Shown: positions 32,398 to 41,550 of the stretch, piece after piece | Layout: every line of letters starts with the position of its first letter | Numbering within the stretch: position 1 is the stretch's first letter | Origin: Cyclobacteriaceae bacterium | Lineage (GTDB): Bacteria > Bacteroidota > Bacteroidia > Cytophagales > Cyclobacteriaceae | Direction: 5' to 3' | Assembly (NCBI GenBank): GCA_003565295.1 | Contig: PXCO01000378.1 | Span: forward strand, 1 to 42,554 | Length of the DNA stretch: 42,554 bases | Position numbers and translations under genes: made by a program | The notes under the pieces: model-generated | What the model saw: the letters and a program-made list of their open reading frames with translations, nothing else | Told to the model about the DNA's origin: nothing | The model's database searches: none

Positions 32398-33117
32398 TTA
32401 CAAGGATGATATGTTCTTTTTGGCCATCTCAAAGTCGGGGTTATGACTCAGGGCTTCTTCAAATGCAGACTTTGCCTCAGTATTACTTCCCTGCTCTTTG
32501 TAAATAAGTCCTTTCAAATTAAGCGCCGCTGCCAACATACTCACCTCTTGAGAGTCGTTGCCCTCTGTAGGAAAGGTAAGGTTTTGCTCCGCCGCCTTTT
32601 TTTCTTTGATGAGCATATTCACAGAATTCATTGCCTCATCATACTTCTTTAGCGAATATTGCAAATAACTGGATTTATATAGGCTAAATAAATCCCCGGA
32701 CAACAAATGTAGTGACTCGAAATGAGGAAGTGCCCGCTCCAAAGCTCCCAGTTGTTCAAGAGAATACGCGGCTATTTCCAAAGACTCAATGTTTTTGGAG
32801 TCCCTTTCCAACACATCCAGCGCCACTATGGCAGAAGATGCATATTGTTCCATTTCAAAATAGATACCCGCCAATAGGTTGGCATACCTAATGTTTCTGG
32901 GGTTCCTTACCATTAACTCATACAATTTGGCCTTTGCCACCGAAACATCATTATAGCGCAGCGCCATCTGATAAATTTGCATATCAGTTTGATCCCTTAA
33001 CTTATTGCTATCCGATTCCAATTTCTTAGCATCAGCAGCAGCGGCACTGTCTTCCTGTGCCAAAACCCATCCGGTAAGCGCCACACTCATGCATACCAGC
33101 AAAACATACTTTTTCAT
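32398..33117 (-). CDS. Exported TPR-repeat protein
   Basis: A 239-residue protein with a signal peptide (MKKYVLLVCMSVALTGWVLAQ). Several TPR-like helical pairs follow from about residue 45: YANLLAGIYFEMEQYASSAI, LEIAAYSLEQLGALERALPH and, near the end, AAALNLKGLIYKEQGSNTEAKSAFEEALSHNPDF in two overlapping motifs. It is probably periplasmic and a protein-binding scaffold. It starts 3 nt after the cca stop and is the last gene of that operon. Confidence 0.8.
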   Translation of the reverse strand: MKKYVLLVCMSVALTGWVLAQEDSAAAADAKKLESDSNKLRDQTDMQIYQMALRYNDVSVAKAKLYELMVRNPRNIRYANLLAGIYFEMEQYASSAIVALDVLERDSKNIESLEIAAYSLEQLGALERALPHFESLHLLSGDLFSLYKSSYLQYSLKKYDEAMNSVNMLIKEKKAAEQNLTFPTEGNDSQEVSMLAAALNLKGLIYKEQGSNTEAKSAFEEALSHNPDFEMAKKNISSL

Positions 33118-33120
33118 ATC

Positions 33121-34548
33121 CTATGGTTGTTTTTCAGTCTTTTTTAATCCTTTTTCCTCAGCCAGGCTATACATTAACTCCAAAGCTTCCGATTTATTGT
33201 TTCTAATTTTCCCATCTAAAATGGCTTCCTTAATTTCTTCTTTCAGCTGTCCCACTACCTTGGAAGGATTAATGCCAAAAATACTCATAATTTCGTCACC
33301 AGAAATAGGAGGCTGGAAATTTCTGACCTGGTCTTTTTCCTCCACCTGTTTGAGTTTATTATCTACTTTGTCAAAGTTTGCCAAAAAACGCTTCACCTTA
33401 TTATCATTTTTTGAGGTGACATCTGCTCTGCAGAGTTTCATCAAGTCGTCTATATCGTCGCCAGCCTCGAAAAGTAGCCTTCTCAGTGCAGAATCGGTTA
33501 CCTTGTCATTTACAAGGGCAATGGGCCTCAAATGTAATTTGACCAATTTTTGCACATACTTCATGCGCTCATCCATGGGGAGTTTTAGACGCCTGAAAAT
33601 ACCGGGTGTCATTCTTGCCCCCTTATCCTCATGGCCATGAAAGGTCCAACCACTTTTAGGATGAAACCGTTTGGTGGCGGGTTTGGCAATATCATGCATG
33701 ATGGCCGCCCATCTTAGCCATAAATTATCGGTATGCGGGCAAATATTGTCCAGCACCTGAAGGGTATGGTAAAAATTATCTTTGTGCGATTGGTCACCCA
33801 CAGAGTCTACCCCTTGCAACTCCACCATTTCGGGAAAAAATTCATTTAATAACCCGCTTACAAACAGCAGCTTAAATCCATAGGAGGGTTTTTTGGTCAT
33901 GATGATTTTGTTTAGCTCATCGATGACGCGTTCTCCAGAGATGATGGATAATCTATGCGCATTATGTACTATACCGTCAAAGGTGTCAGGTTCTATGTCA
34001 TATTGTAATTGAGCAGCAAACCGAATAGCACGCATCATTCTTAAAGGGTCATCCGAAAAAGTGATGTCAGGATCCAAAGGGGTACGGATAAGCTTCCTCT
34101 TCATGTCCTTGAGGCCTTCAAAGGGATCCAGGAGCACACCGAAACTTGAGGCATTCACTGAGATGGCCAAGGCATTGATGGTGAAATCCCTTCTCTCCTG
34201 ATCCTCCTGAAGCGTACCTGCCTCTACTTCTGGTTTCCGGCTGTCAAATCTATAGGATTCCTTTCTGGCACCCACAAATTCCACCTCATAATCCCCTACC
34301 CTGATGTTTGCAGTTCCGAAATTTTTGAAAATATTGACCTTTGTATTTGAACCATAAGTTTGAGCCACTTTTTTGGCAAGTTGAATACCGTCCCCCACAC
34401 ACACAAAATCGATGTCCTTGCAGGGTCTATTGAGCAATAAGTCCCTTACAAAGCCTCCGATCACATAGGTTTCCAACCCCAATTCATCAGCGCAGGCACC
34501 CACCTGCTTGAAAAGTTGTATATCTGCTATTTTTTCTGAAAGATTCAT
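33121..34548 (-). CDS. cca: CCA tRNA nucleotidyltransferase with HD domain
   Basis: A 475-residue protein. The polymerase-beta-type head has YVIGGFVRDLLL and KDIDFVCVG with catalytic D45 and D47, then RRDFTINALAI. The RNA-binding neck has DPLRMMRAIRFAAQL. The C-terminal HD domain has the metal motif IMHDIAKP and FHGHEDKGA, as in cca of many Gram-negative bacteria. It adds or repairs the 3' CCA of tRNAs. The start overlaps the upstream gene by 4 nt. Confidence 0.94.
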   Translation of the reverse strand: MNLSEKIADIQLFKQVGACADELGLETYVIGGFVRDLLLNRPCKDIDFVCVGDGIQLAKKVAQTYGSNTKVNIFKNFGTANIRVGDYEVEFVGARKESYRFDSRKPEVEAGTLQEDQERRDFTINALAISVNASSFGVLLDPFEGLKDMKRKLIRTPLDPDITFSDDPLRMMRAIRFAAQLQYDIEPDTFDGIVHNAHRLSIISGERVIDELNKIIMTKKPSYGFKLLFVSGLLNEFFPEMVELQGVDSVGDQSHKDNFYHTLQVLDNICPHTDNLWLRWAAIMHDIAKPATKRFHPKSGWTFHGHEDKGARMTPGIFRRLKLPMDERMKYVQKLVKLHLRPIALVNDKVTDSALRRLLFEAGDDIDDLMKLCRADVTSKNDNKVKRFLANFDKVDNKLKQVEEKDQVRNFQPPISGDEIMSIFGINPSKVVGQLKEEIKEAILDGKIRNNKSEALELMYSLAEEKGLKKTEKQP

Positions 34549-35015
34549 TCATTCCAAATTTTAACTTCCCCATCCGGCCCAATGAACATGTTAATGGCGG
34601 ATGGAGTAGTCCATGGGAAAGGCCTGTTGCTAGTGCATTCCGGTATCCCATTTTTCCTCGATTGGCAAAGGACAATTTGACCTGAATTAAACAGGAAATC
34701 CCTCCAATATGGTTCTTTGATAAGTGCAAATTTAATCAAAGCATCTGAATTAGTAGCATCTTCGAGTAAATTGGAGGGAAAGGTAGAGAACACGACCGGC
34801 TTTTCCGTCCATTCTATAAGATCCAAGGCCACTTCTTCAAAAGGTAGGGCAATCGACCTTAGTTGAAAAATCTCGTAAAGCAGATAAATCCCCTCGGGTT
34901 GGTGCCCCGCTACCTCATATGAAAAGCTTTTCATTTGCAACAATTGATTATCCCCGGTTTGAACCAGTAAGCTTTTATTTTCTCTGAGCTTTTTTCCCCA
35001 CTTTTTGTTTTCCAC
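34545..35015 (-). CDS. Hypothetical protein upstream of cca (possible distant Sua5/YrdC-like C-terminal part)
   Basis: A 156-residue cytosolic protein, ATGA-coupled to cca. The end TTPSAINMFIGPDGEVKIW faintly recalls the PSTVVDL...ILR closing motif of Sua5/YrdC proteins, and KPVVFSTFPSN recalls their TSAN strand. The N-terminal threonine/ATP-binding part is missing. I would not assign a function. The cca neighbour makes a tRNA link tempting but unproven. Confidence 0.6.
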   Translation of the reverse strand: MENKKWGKKLRENKSLLVQTGDNQLLQMKSFSYEVAGHQPEGIYLLYEIFQLRSIALPFEEVALDLIEWTEKPVVFSTFPSNLLEDATNSDALIKFALIKEPYWRDFLFNSGQIVLCQSRKNGIPECTSNRPFPWTTPSAINMFIGPDGEVKIWNE

Positions 35016-35084
35016 GTCTTTTTTTTTGCAAAGAAAGCGGAAATTGATTTATTTAGAAAGAGAAGTCCTAAACCCTTGCCCATT

Positions 35085-37511
35085 ATGGCGGAAAAGAATC
35101 CTCAACCTCAGCTTACCAACATCCTGTTTATACTCCCATCTTTATTTATGCTATCCGCTTTTCTGGTAACCTGCCAGCAAAAGTCCCGCTTACCCCAATT
35201 ACAGGAGCCTGTGGAGGTAATTAGGGATGAAAATGGCATCAATCACATTTTTGCCCAAAACGAGCATGACCTGTTCTTTACCCAAGGATACCTGGCAGCC
35301 AAAGACAGGATTTTTCAATTTGAAATATGGAGAAGGCAGGCTACTGGCACAATGGCAGAAATCCTGGGGAACAAAGCACTGAAAAGGGACATAGGAGCCA
35401 GACTTTTTCAGTTCAGAGGGAATAAGGAGGAGGAGCTCAGCCATTATCACTCCAGAGGTGAAACCATTGTGGACGCATTTGTAGCCGGCATCAATGCCTA
35501 TGTGGAGGAGGTGAGAAATGACCCCAGCCTTTTGCCTATAGAATTTGACATGCTGGGCATAACGCCTGGAATTTGGACTTGGGAGGTAGTGGTATCCCGG
35601 CATCAGGGTCTTCTTCAAAATGTGGAGGAGGAATTAATGATCAGTAGAATGGTGAAGCTCATTGGAGAGGAGGCTACAAAAGAATTATTTCATTTTCACC
35701 CCTTTTCCCCAGATTTAACCATAGACCCCTCCATACCTGAGGCATTATTGTTCAAAGATATCATTGCCCCCTATGCTGCATTTAGAGAAAACATGAGATT
35801 CGAACCGGAGGATGTTATGCCCACCTATAGAAACACTCAGGAAGCCTTTCACCAACAGTGGGAAGAACAAGAGTTGGAGAAGTCAATACGGTCTACGGTC
35901 GACTACACCTCGGTGGGAAGTAACAACTGGGTGGTAAGTGGTGAGTTAAGCGAAAGCGGTTTTCCTTTGATGGCCAATGACCCCCATAGAAGGCACAGCG
36001 CCCCATCCCTCCGGTACTGGGCAGGCCTTCACGCTCCTGGTTGGAGTGTGGTGGGAGGAGGTGAACCGGTATTGCCCGGCTTATCCATAGGTCTCAACGG
36101 CACTGGGGCATGGGGGCTTACCATCTTTAGAACCGATATGGAAGACCTGCGCATCTATGACATAGATCCTGCATCTCCGACCAAGTATTACCACGATGGA
36201 GAGTGGAAGGAGATGGAGGCCATCAACGACACCATTTTGGTAAAGGGAAAAGAGCCTGAAATTGTCACGCATCATTACACCATACATGGCCCGGTCACCT
36301 TCATCGATGAAAATTTACAAAAAGCTGTGGCCATAGAATGCGCTTGGTTGGAAACCGGGGGCGCTCCCTATCTGGCCAGTCTAAGAATGGATCAGGCACA
36401 GACTTGGGAGGAATTCAGAGAAGCCTGCAAATACAACCACGTACCTGCGGAAAATATGGTATGGGCAGATAAGGAGGGCAATATCGGATGGCAAGCAACA
36501 GGCATCGCCCCTATTCGAAAAACACATTCAGGCTTGGTGGCAGTACCCGGCAACGGGGAATATGAGTGGGAAGGGTACCTTCCCATGCTGGACAGACCTA
36601 ATGAGACCAACCCCGAAAAGGGCTACTACAATACTTCCAATGAAAACCAAGTAGACACTGATTATCCTTACCCTGAAACCATTGGCTATACCTGGTCTGA
36701 TTCTTTTAGAGGAGACCGGGTAAAGGAAATACTGGGATCAGGAAATAAGTTTTCTGTAAAAGAAATGGCCGCTTTACAAAATGATTATCTTTCTATTCCA
36801 GCAAGGATACTGGTTCAAGAAATAGAGTCTATTAAGTTCGATAATGAAAAGGCGGAAAAGGCCAGGCTCAAGCTGTTGGATTGGGATTATAGGCTGATGC
36901 CAAATTCCGTTCCTGCGGGCATATACGTGATGTGGGAAAGGAAAATCAGGGATGGAATGGTACCCTTGGTAGTCCCAACGCAAGCACAGGAATGGATGGA
37001 GTCGTTGAATCTCACCAAGGTTTTAACATGGATTCAAGAAGAGGATCCAAAGGTCTTTGAAAATACGTCAAGAGAGCTGTTTTTAGAAGAAATGATGAAG
37101 GATGCGGTGGAGGAATTGGAACAAAAACTGGGGCATGACTGGGATAAATGGCAATATGGTCAGGCAGCCTATAAGCATGCCCTCATTCGTCACCCCTTGA
37201 GTGCCGCAGTTGCTGACAATTGGCAGAAAAAGCTGGACTTAGGCCCATTGCCCAGGGGAGGTTACAGCTATACCCCCGGGGCCAATGCCTACGGAGACAA
37301 TAACACCACCGGAGGATCTTTCAAGATCGTGGTAGACACAGGGGATTTTGATGCCACTTGGGGCATCAACACCCCCGGGCAGTCTGGAGATCCCGAAAGC
37401 CGTTTTTATAGAAACTTGTTTGGGAAGTGGGCTAGAGATGAATATTTCAATGTCCATTTCACCAAAGAAAGGGTGAAGAAAAATGCGGTAGAAAATTACA
37501 CCTTGAAATGA
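35085..37511 (+). CDS. Penicillin acylase family lipoprotein (N-terminal nucleophile hydrolase)
   Basis: An 808-residue protein. I chose ATG 35085 over TTG 35076; both precede the lipoprotein signal (LFILPSLFMLSAFLVTC). The family pattern is present: alpha-chain EVIRDENGINHIFAQNEHDLFFTQGYLAAKDRIFQFE, given here by its sub-motifs, and a cleavage site SVGSNNWVVSG. Ser 279 after Gly 278 becomes the new beta-chain N-terminal nucleophile. LMANDPHR and a conserved Asn/Arg set follow. Relatives cleave amides such as acyl-homoserine lactones, beta-lactams or other N-acyl compounds; the substrate cannot be read. The stop overlaps the MobA-like gene (ATGA). Confidence 0.9.
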   Translation: MAEKNPQPQLTNILFILPSLFMLSAFLVTCQQKSRLPQLQEPVEVIRDENGINHIFAQNEHDLFFTQGYLAAKDRIFQFEIWRRQATGTMAEILGNKALKRDIGARLFQFRGNKEEELSHYHSRGETIVDAFVAGINAYVEEVRNDPSLLPIEFDMLGITPGIWTWEVVVSRHQGLLQNVEEELMISRMVKLIGEEATKELFHFHPFSPDLTIDPSIPEALLFKDIIAPYAAFRENMRFEPEDVMPTYRNTQEAFHQQWEEQELEKSIRSTVDYTSVGSNNWVVSGELSESGFPLMANDPHRRHSAPSLRYWAGLHAPGWSVVGGGEPVLPGLSIGLNGTGAWGLTIFRTDMEDLRIYDIDPASPTKYYHDGEWKEMEAINDTILVKGKEPEIVTHHYTIHGPVTFIDENLQKAVAIECAWLETGGAPYLASLRMDQAQTWEEFREACKYNHVPAENMVWADKEGNIGWQATGIAPIRKTHSGLVAVPGNGEYEWEGYLPMLDRPNETNPEKGYYNTSNENQVDTDYPYPETIGYTWSDSFRGDRVKEILGSGNKFSVKEMAALQNDYLSIPARILVQEIESIKFDNEKAEKARLKLLDWDYRLMPNSVPAGIYVMWERKIRDGMVPLVVPTQAQEWMESLNLTKVLTWIQEEDPKVFENTSRELFLEEMMKDAVEELEQKLGHDWDKWQYGQAAYKHALIRHPLSAAVADNWQKKLDLGPLPRGGYSYTPGANAYGDNNTTGGSFKIVVDTGDFDATWGINTPGQSGDPESRFYRNLFGKWARDEYFNVHFTKERVKKNAVENYTLK

Positions 37512-38155
37512 GCCTTTCCATTTCACATCCATCCACGGCCATAATCATTTTAGGAGGGGGCGAGTCTAGAAGGCTAGGTCGTCCTAAACAAACCTTAAGT
37601 TACAGAGGGGATTTTCTAATCAACCATGCGATCCGAGCGGCGCTGGGGACGAAGCCTGCACTTTGTAAATTGGTATTGGGGGCAAACGCTGAGGTGATAC
37701 GCCAAATTTTGATTCCGTGGCAATCCTTAGGTATCGTCAACTGTGATGATTGGAAATCAGGCATGGGGGCTTCCATACAATGTGGCATGTCCCAACTTCC
37801 CGATTGTATTACGCAGGTGATATTGATGGTAGGTGACCAGCCCTTTGTAGATTCCTTTTTGCTAACCAAGCTCATGGAAAAAGCAGCCTCCGCTCAAACC
37901 CAGCTTACCTGCTGTGCCTATGGTGATGAAGTAGGGGTACCTGCACTTTTCGGAAAGAAATATTTCCACCAGCTGCGAAATTTGGAAGGCAAAGGAGGTG
38001 CCAAAAAGGTGCTAAAGAAACATATTAATGACCTCATCACCGTCCCTTTTCCCAAAGGAGTGGTGGATGTGGACACAGAAAAAGATTACCGAGCTTTGCT
38101 CAAGGAGGATTGGGGATATTTTGATAAAAAGACGTCCTCTAAGGTTATGGATTAA
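37508..38155 (+). CDS. MobA-like nucleotidyltransferase (molybdenum cofactor cytidylyl/guanylyltransferase family)
   Basis: A 215-residue NTP-transferase. ILGGGESRRLGRPKQ at about 14-28 is the NTP-binding loop, with Gly-rich and RxxGxxK features. MVGDQPFVD is the metal-binding Asp motif. The GVPALFGKKYF and KGGAKKVL segments are as in MocA/MobA relatives. It probably nucleotidylates molybdopterin for molybdo-enzymes, though related proteins use sugars. It is ATGA-coupled to a penicillin acylase. It shares 4 bases with the end of the convergent channel gene. Confidence 0.8.
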   Translation: MSLSISHPSTAIIILGGGESRRLGRPKQTLSYRGDFLINHAIRAALGTKPALCKLVLGANAEVIRQILIPWQSLGIVNCDDWKSGMGASIQCGMSQLPDCITQVILMVGDQPFVDSFLLTKLMEKAASAQTQLTCCAYGDEVGVPALFGKKYFHQLRNLEGKGGAKKVLKKHINDLITVPFPKGVVDVDTEKDYRALLKEDWGYFDKKTSSKVMD

Positions 38156-39849
38156 TCGGATTTGGATCCATAGATTTCAAAAAATTTATTTTCTGAGGAC
38201 ACAGTACCGATAAGGATTATTTCTGAATGATCAGGTATCTCTGTTTGTGGTTCTGGGTTAATCATCATCTGGTTGTCTTTTTTTATCCCAATGATAGTGC
38301 ATCCCGTTTCTTTACGGATTTCCGTTTCCTTAATCGACTTCCCAACCAACTCTTTAGGCACTTTTAATTTTATCAGATCAAGCCCCTCAGCCACCATTAA
38401 AATATCGCTTCTTTGTAGGAGGTTCAACATCATATTTGCACCAATGGAAGCATAGGACATGACAAAGTCTGCACCTGCCCTATGCATAGTGTTAAGGTTT
38501 CGTTCCAGGGTGCACCGTGTGATGATCTGCACATCCGGTCTAAGCTGCCTGGCATATATGGTGAGATAAACATTGATATCGTCATCATGTGTGGTGATCA
38601 TCACGCAGGGTGTTTCATCTATCCCTGCCTCCTTAAGCACTTCCAACTCAGCGGCATCCCCCAGGATGGTTTTTTCGTAGTTTTTGATCCGCTGGCTTTC
38701 TTTTTCCACAATCCTGTAATCAATATTTCGTGCAGCCAATGCACTGCCAGTGGCTCTACCCACCCTGCCTCCACCGATAATTAAAATGGGGTACTTATTC
38801 GTGTGTTTTACCCCATAGGTCTCGTTGTAAATCTTTATCTGGTCAACGGATCCTGCTAATACCAGAACGGTATTTTCTGAAATAGGGGTTTCAGGTTGCG
38901 CAGCAAAATAATTTCCTCTTTCCCAAACTCCTACTACGTTTACCCCTATATCCTGCCTTAGCCTGGTTTCCTTTAACATTTTGCCTACCAAAGCCGAACC
39001 ATTCACCAATGCTTCGGCAATCAATAAGTCGCCAAACCTCCCAATGGGATGGGCTTTTGCACCACCTACGCTGGCCCTCCGGCTAAGGTACACCCCCATC
39101 ACTTCTCCCAATTGCAATACATGGTTGGCACCTGCTAATTTCAGAATATCCTGTGACGCTTCAGAGTTACAGGTGGCAATGATAGGTACTTTTTTTTCTA
39201 TACCCCTGACGGTAAACGCTACGTTTGTGTTAACCACATCACTTTCGGTAGTTGCGACCAGAGCAGCTTGGGAAACCCTGGCTTTTTTATAGGTATCGGG
39301 ATCTTCCAATGGCCCAAGCATTACTCTTATTCCCATTTGGGAAAACTCCAACCCTTCGGCTAAAGTGGGCACCAATACCACATAGGAATAATTAAATCGC
39401 TTTAACTTTTTTATCAATGCCTCCGTCACCGGGCCACATCGTGTAAGAATCACATGGCCTTTGGTGTTTTCAGGTAATTCCCAGGGTACTTTTGACTGCT
39501 CCTGTGCTTTCATCCAAGGACTGTAAAAGAAATTAATAAAAGTAAATGGAAACAATATCAGCAAAAACAGCATGCCAGAAAGTAGCACCACCATGGAAAA
39601 AAACCTGCCGGTATCACTATCAAAGGTGATATCCCCAAACCCTAATGTCGACATCACGGTAAGTGTCCAATAAAACCCGGTGATCACCGAAAAGGAACGC
39701 CCCTCTCTCAACATTAACAGGTGAAAAATCAAAGTGAATACCGAAACCAATATGATCAATACCAATAAAAACTTTAGCAAAAGAGTGAAGTTTCTACGGT
39801 CTGGTTTGTTCCTTAAAAAAAGCAGTACCTGTGTGGCGATTGTTTTCAT
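38152..39849 (-). CDS. Potassium channel with two RCK (TrkA-N/TrkA-C) units
   Basis: A 565-residue membrane protein. Two membrane helices (about 21-47 and 84-108) flank a pore loop with selectivity filter TLGFGD at 68-73. Then come two cytosolic TrkA-N domains, the second with the clear dinucleotide motif IIGGGRVGRA, and each followed by a TrkA-C-like part. A single chain with two RCK units, as in archaeal GsuK-type channels, is seen less often than one RCK. It likely gates K+ flux in response to nucleotides or ions. It is the last of a minus-strand cluster. Confidence 0.9.
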   Translation of the reverse strand: MKTIATQVLLFLRNKPDRRNFTLLLKFLLVLIILVSVFTLIFHLLMLREGRSFSVITGFYWTLTVMSTLGFGDITFDSDTGRFFSMVVLLSGMLFLLILFPFTFINFFYSPWMKAQEQSKVPWELPENTKGHVILTRCGPVTEALIKKLKRFNYSYVVLVPTLAEGLEFSQMGIRVMLGPLEDPDTYKKARVSQAALVATTESDVVNTNVAFTVRGIEKKVPIIATCNSEASQDILKLAGANHVLQLGEVMGVYLSRRASVGGAKAHPIGRFGDLLIAEALVNGSALVGKMLKETRLRQDIGVNVVGVWERGNYFAAQPETPISENTVLVLAGSVDQIKIYNETYGVKHTNKYPILIIGGGRVGRATGSALAARNIDYRIVEKESQRIKNYEKTILGDAAELEVLKEAGIDETPCVMITTHDDDINVYLTIYARQLRPDVQIITRCTLERNLNTMHRAGADFVMSYASIGANMMLNLLQRSDILMVAEGLDLIKLKVPKELVGKSIKETEIRKETGCTIIGIKKDNQMMINPEPQTEIPDHSEIILIGTVSSENKFFEIYGSKSD

Positions 39850-39913
39850 GCCTTTGGAAGAGCCGTTTGATTGATTGGTATACTTGAGAGGCAGAGAATG
39901 TGTCTCATCCTCC

Positions 39914-40474
39914 TTACCCTGTAGAAATCTGAAAATCCCGGAAATGAACCCGAAACCCCTTTCCCTCCGGAGATGCTGCCATTACCCCAACTTTTACAGG
40001 CCCAGCGGGATCAAAATATCCGAGCCTATACATTTCATATGTTCCGTCATCCAACGCGTAACTGGCCTGAACAAAATCACCTTTCCTTAATAGTTTTATT
40101 TTTAAATATTCCGGAAATTGCTTTGGCGTTAACTTTGACCAATCGGAATAACCCCGGGTGATCACTGCACTTATCCTTTGGATCCCATCCACGAATTCTA
40201 TTCCAGCCTTTATCCAGTTGTGCTCATCCTGCATCAGCATAAGTCCTGCCTGGTCGTATTGATCCTGATAGTTACCAGAAAATGAACAGGAAACTTCAAA
40301 ATCCCCTTCAACTATAGTATGATAAAAATGGCCCGATTTTCGGGTGAACCCATAGTGTGTTTTAACCCAAAAATCAGTGTTCGGTAAAGTGGAAATAGTT
40401 ATAGTTCCACTCTGCGACTCCCATTTCTCAGGGGGATTCATCCAGCCCCATCCTTCTGTTGATTTACCTTCCAT
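39914..40474 (-). CDS. DUF1349 domain protein (concanavalin-like fold)
   Basis: A 186-residue protein with no signal peptide. The family features WESQSGTITIST, DFWVKTHYGF, GDFEVSCSFSGNYQDQYDQAGLMLMQDEHNWIKAGIEF (in sub-motifs) and VGVMAASPEGKGF match DUF1349, a jelly-roll family related to lectin-like domains. Its role is unknown. It lies 32 nt after the aldo/keto reductase and is probably co-transcribed. Confidence 0.88.
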   Translation of the reverse strand: MEGKSTEGWGWMNPPEKWESQSGTITISTLPNTDFWVKTHYGFTRKSGHFYHTIVEGDFEVSCSFSGNYQDQYDQAGLMLMQDEHNWIKAGIEFVDGIQRISAVITRGYSDWSKLTPKQFPEYLKIKLLRKGDFVQASYALDDGTYEMYRLGYFDPAGPVKVGVMAASPEGKGFRVHFRDFQISTG

Positions 40475-40506
40475 TTGTTAATTGATAAAATCTTTTTCCG
40501 CCGGAA

Positions 40507-41508
40507 TTAAATCACCCTACAATCTGATTGCCAAAGGTCGGCATTGCCGCCCAGATGCTCCTTTAGAGGGGCAGTTATGGCATTGAGCTCGTTTACGATA
40601 TCTTCTGTAATAGGAACTTTTAGGGCCTCCATATTTTTTTGGACCTGAGAACTGTTTCTTCCTCCCGCAATCACCGCAGCCACTCCATCCTGTACCAACA
40701 GCCATGCCAGGCTCAAAGCACCCATGTCCATTCCCAATTCTTCGGAAAGCTTCCTGATTTTGTCAATGGTATCAAAGGTAAGATCCTCACATCCTTCATC
40801 TTGGTGCCTTGCCTGGGGCCTGTCCTTGGTAAAATGCCTTGTCCTTGCCCTATCGTCAGGGACTTCATTTTCTTGGGTGAATTTTCCGGTGAGCAAGCCC
40901 TGCATAATGGGAGAATAACATAATATGGGAACCTCGTCCTCCAAACATTGGGGAAGGATTTCAAATTCAATTGCTCTAAACAAGAGGTTGTAGGCCATTT
41001 GGTTACTGCTCAATTTATACCCACCATTTTTTGCTGCTGTCAAACTTTGATTACCAAAATTGGAAACACCGTATGAACGGATTTTTCCTTGCTCCTTTAA
41101 TTGTTCCATTGCTTCCAATGTCTCTTCCAATGGGATATTTGGGTTTGGCCAATGCAATTGATAAAGATCTATATAATCGGTTTGCAGGTTTTTCAAGCCT
41201 CTTTCACAAGCCTTTACGACTCCATCCTTGGTGAAATCCTGAGGACCCACTTTTGAGGCAATGATAATCCGCTTTCTTTCCCCTTTCAACGCCTTAGCCA
41301 AAAGGTTTTCGGATTGGCCTGCCCCATACGCCTCTGCAGTATCAAAGGTGGTAATTCCAAGATCATAAGCTTTTTTAATTGCAGATAAGGAATCTCTTTC
41401 GTCTTGATCACCCCAATTAAAGCCGCCCACTATGGCCCAACAGCCAAATATCATGCGTGAAATTTCATAATCGGTATGGGGCAATTGGTAGGTAGTAGAA
41501 ATTTGCAT
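40507..41508 (-). CDS. Aldo/keto reductase
   Basis: A 333-residue (alpha/beta)8 NADPH enzyme. The catalytic tetrad is visible: D56 and Y61 in FDTAEAYG, K86 in ASKVG, and H119 in LYQLHWPN. YGVSNFGN and the VIAGGRNSSQV cofactor segment complete the fold. It reduces a carbonyl, possibly a sugar or aldehyde. It lies 42 nt after the SGNH hydrolase gene and 32 nt before the DUF1349 gene. Confidence 0.93.
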   Translation of the reverse strand: MQISTTYQLPHTDYEISRMIFGCWAIVGGFNWGDQDERDSLSAIKKAYDLGITTFDTAEAYGAGQSENLLAKALKGERKRIIIASKVGPQDFTKDGVVKACERGLKNLQTDYIDLYQLHWPNPNIPLEETLEAMEQLKEQGKIRSYGVSNFGNQSLTAAKNGGYKLSSNQMAYNLLFRAIEFEILPQCLEDEVPILCYSPIMQGLLTGKFTQENEVPDDRARTRHFTKDRPQARHQDEGCEDLTFDTIDKIRKLSEELGMDMGALSLAWLLVQDGVAAVIAGGRNSSQVQKNMEALKVPITEDIVNELNAITAPLKEHLGGNADLWQSDCRVI

Positions 41509-41550
41509 ATTTATAGGTTGGTTAATTTAATTTAAAAGTAATCATATCCA

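Noticed and set aside
33005-33640. Plus-strand open frame of 211 codons rich in Ser/Leu/Phe
   Set aside because: It is antisense to the TPR and cca genes; its composition is that of the complement of those genes.
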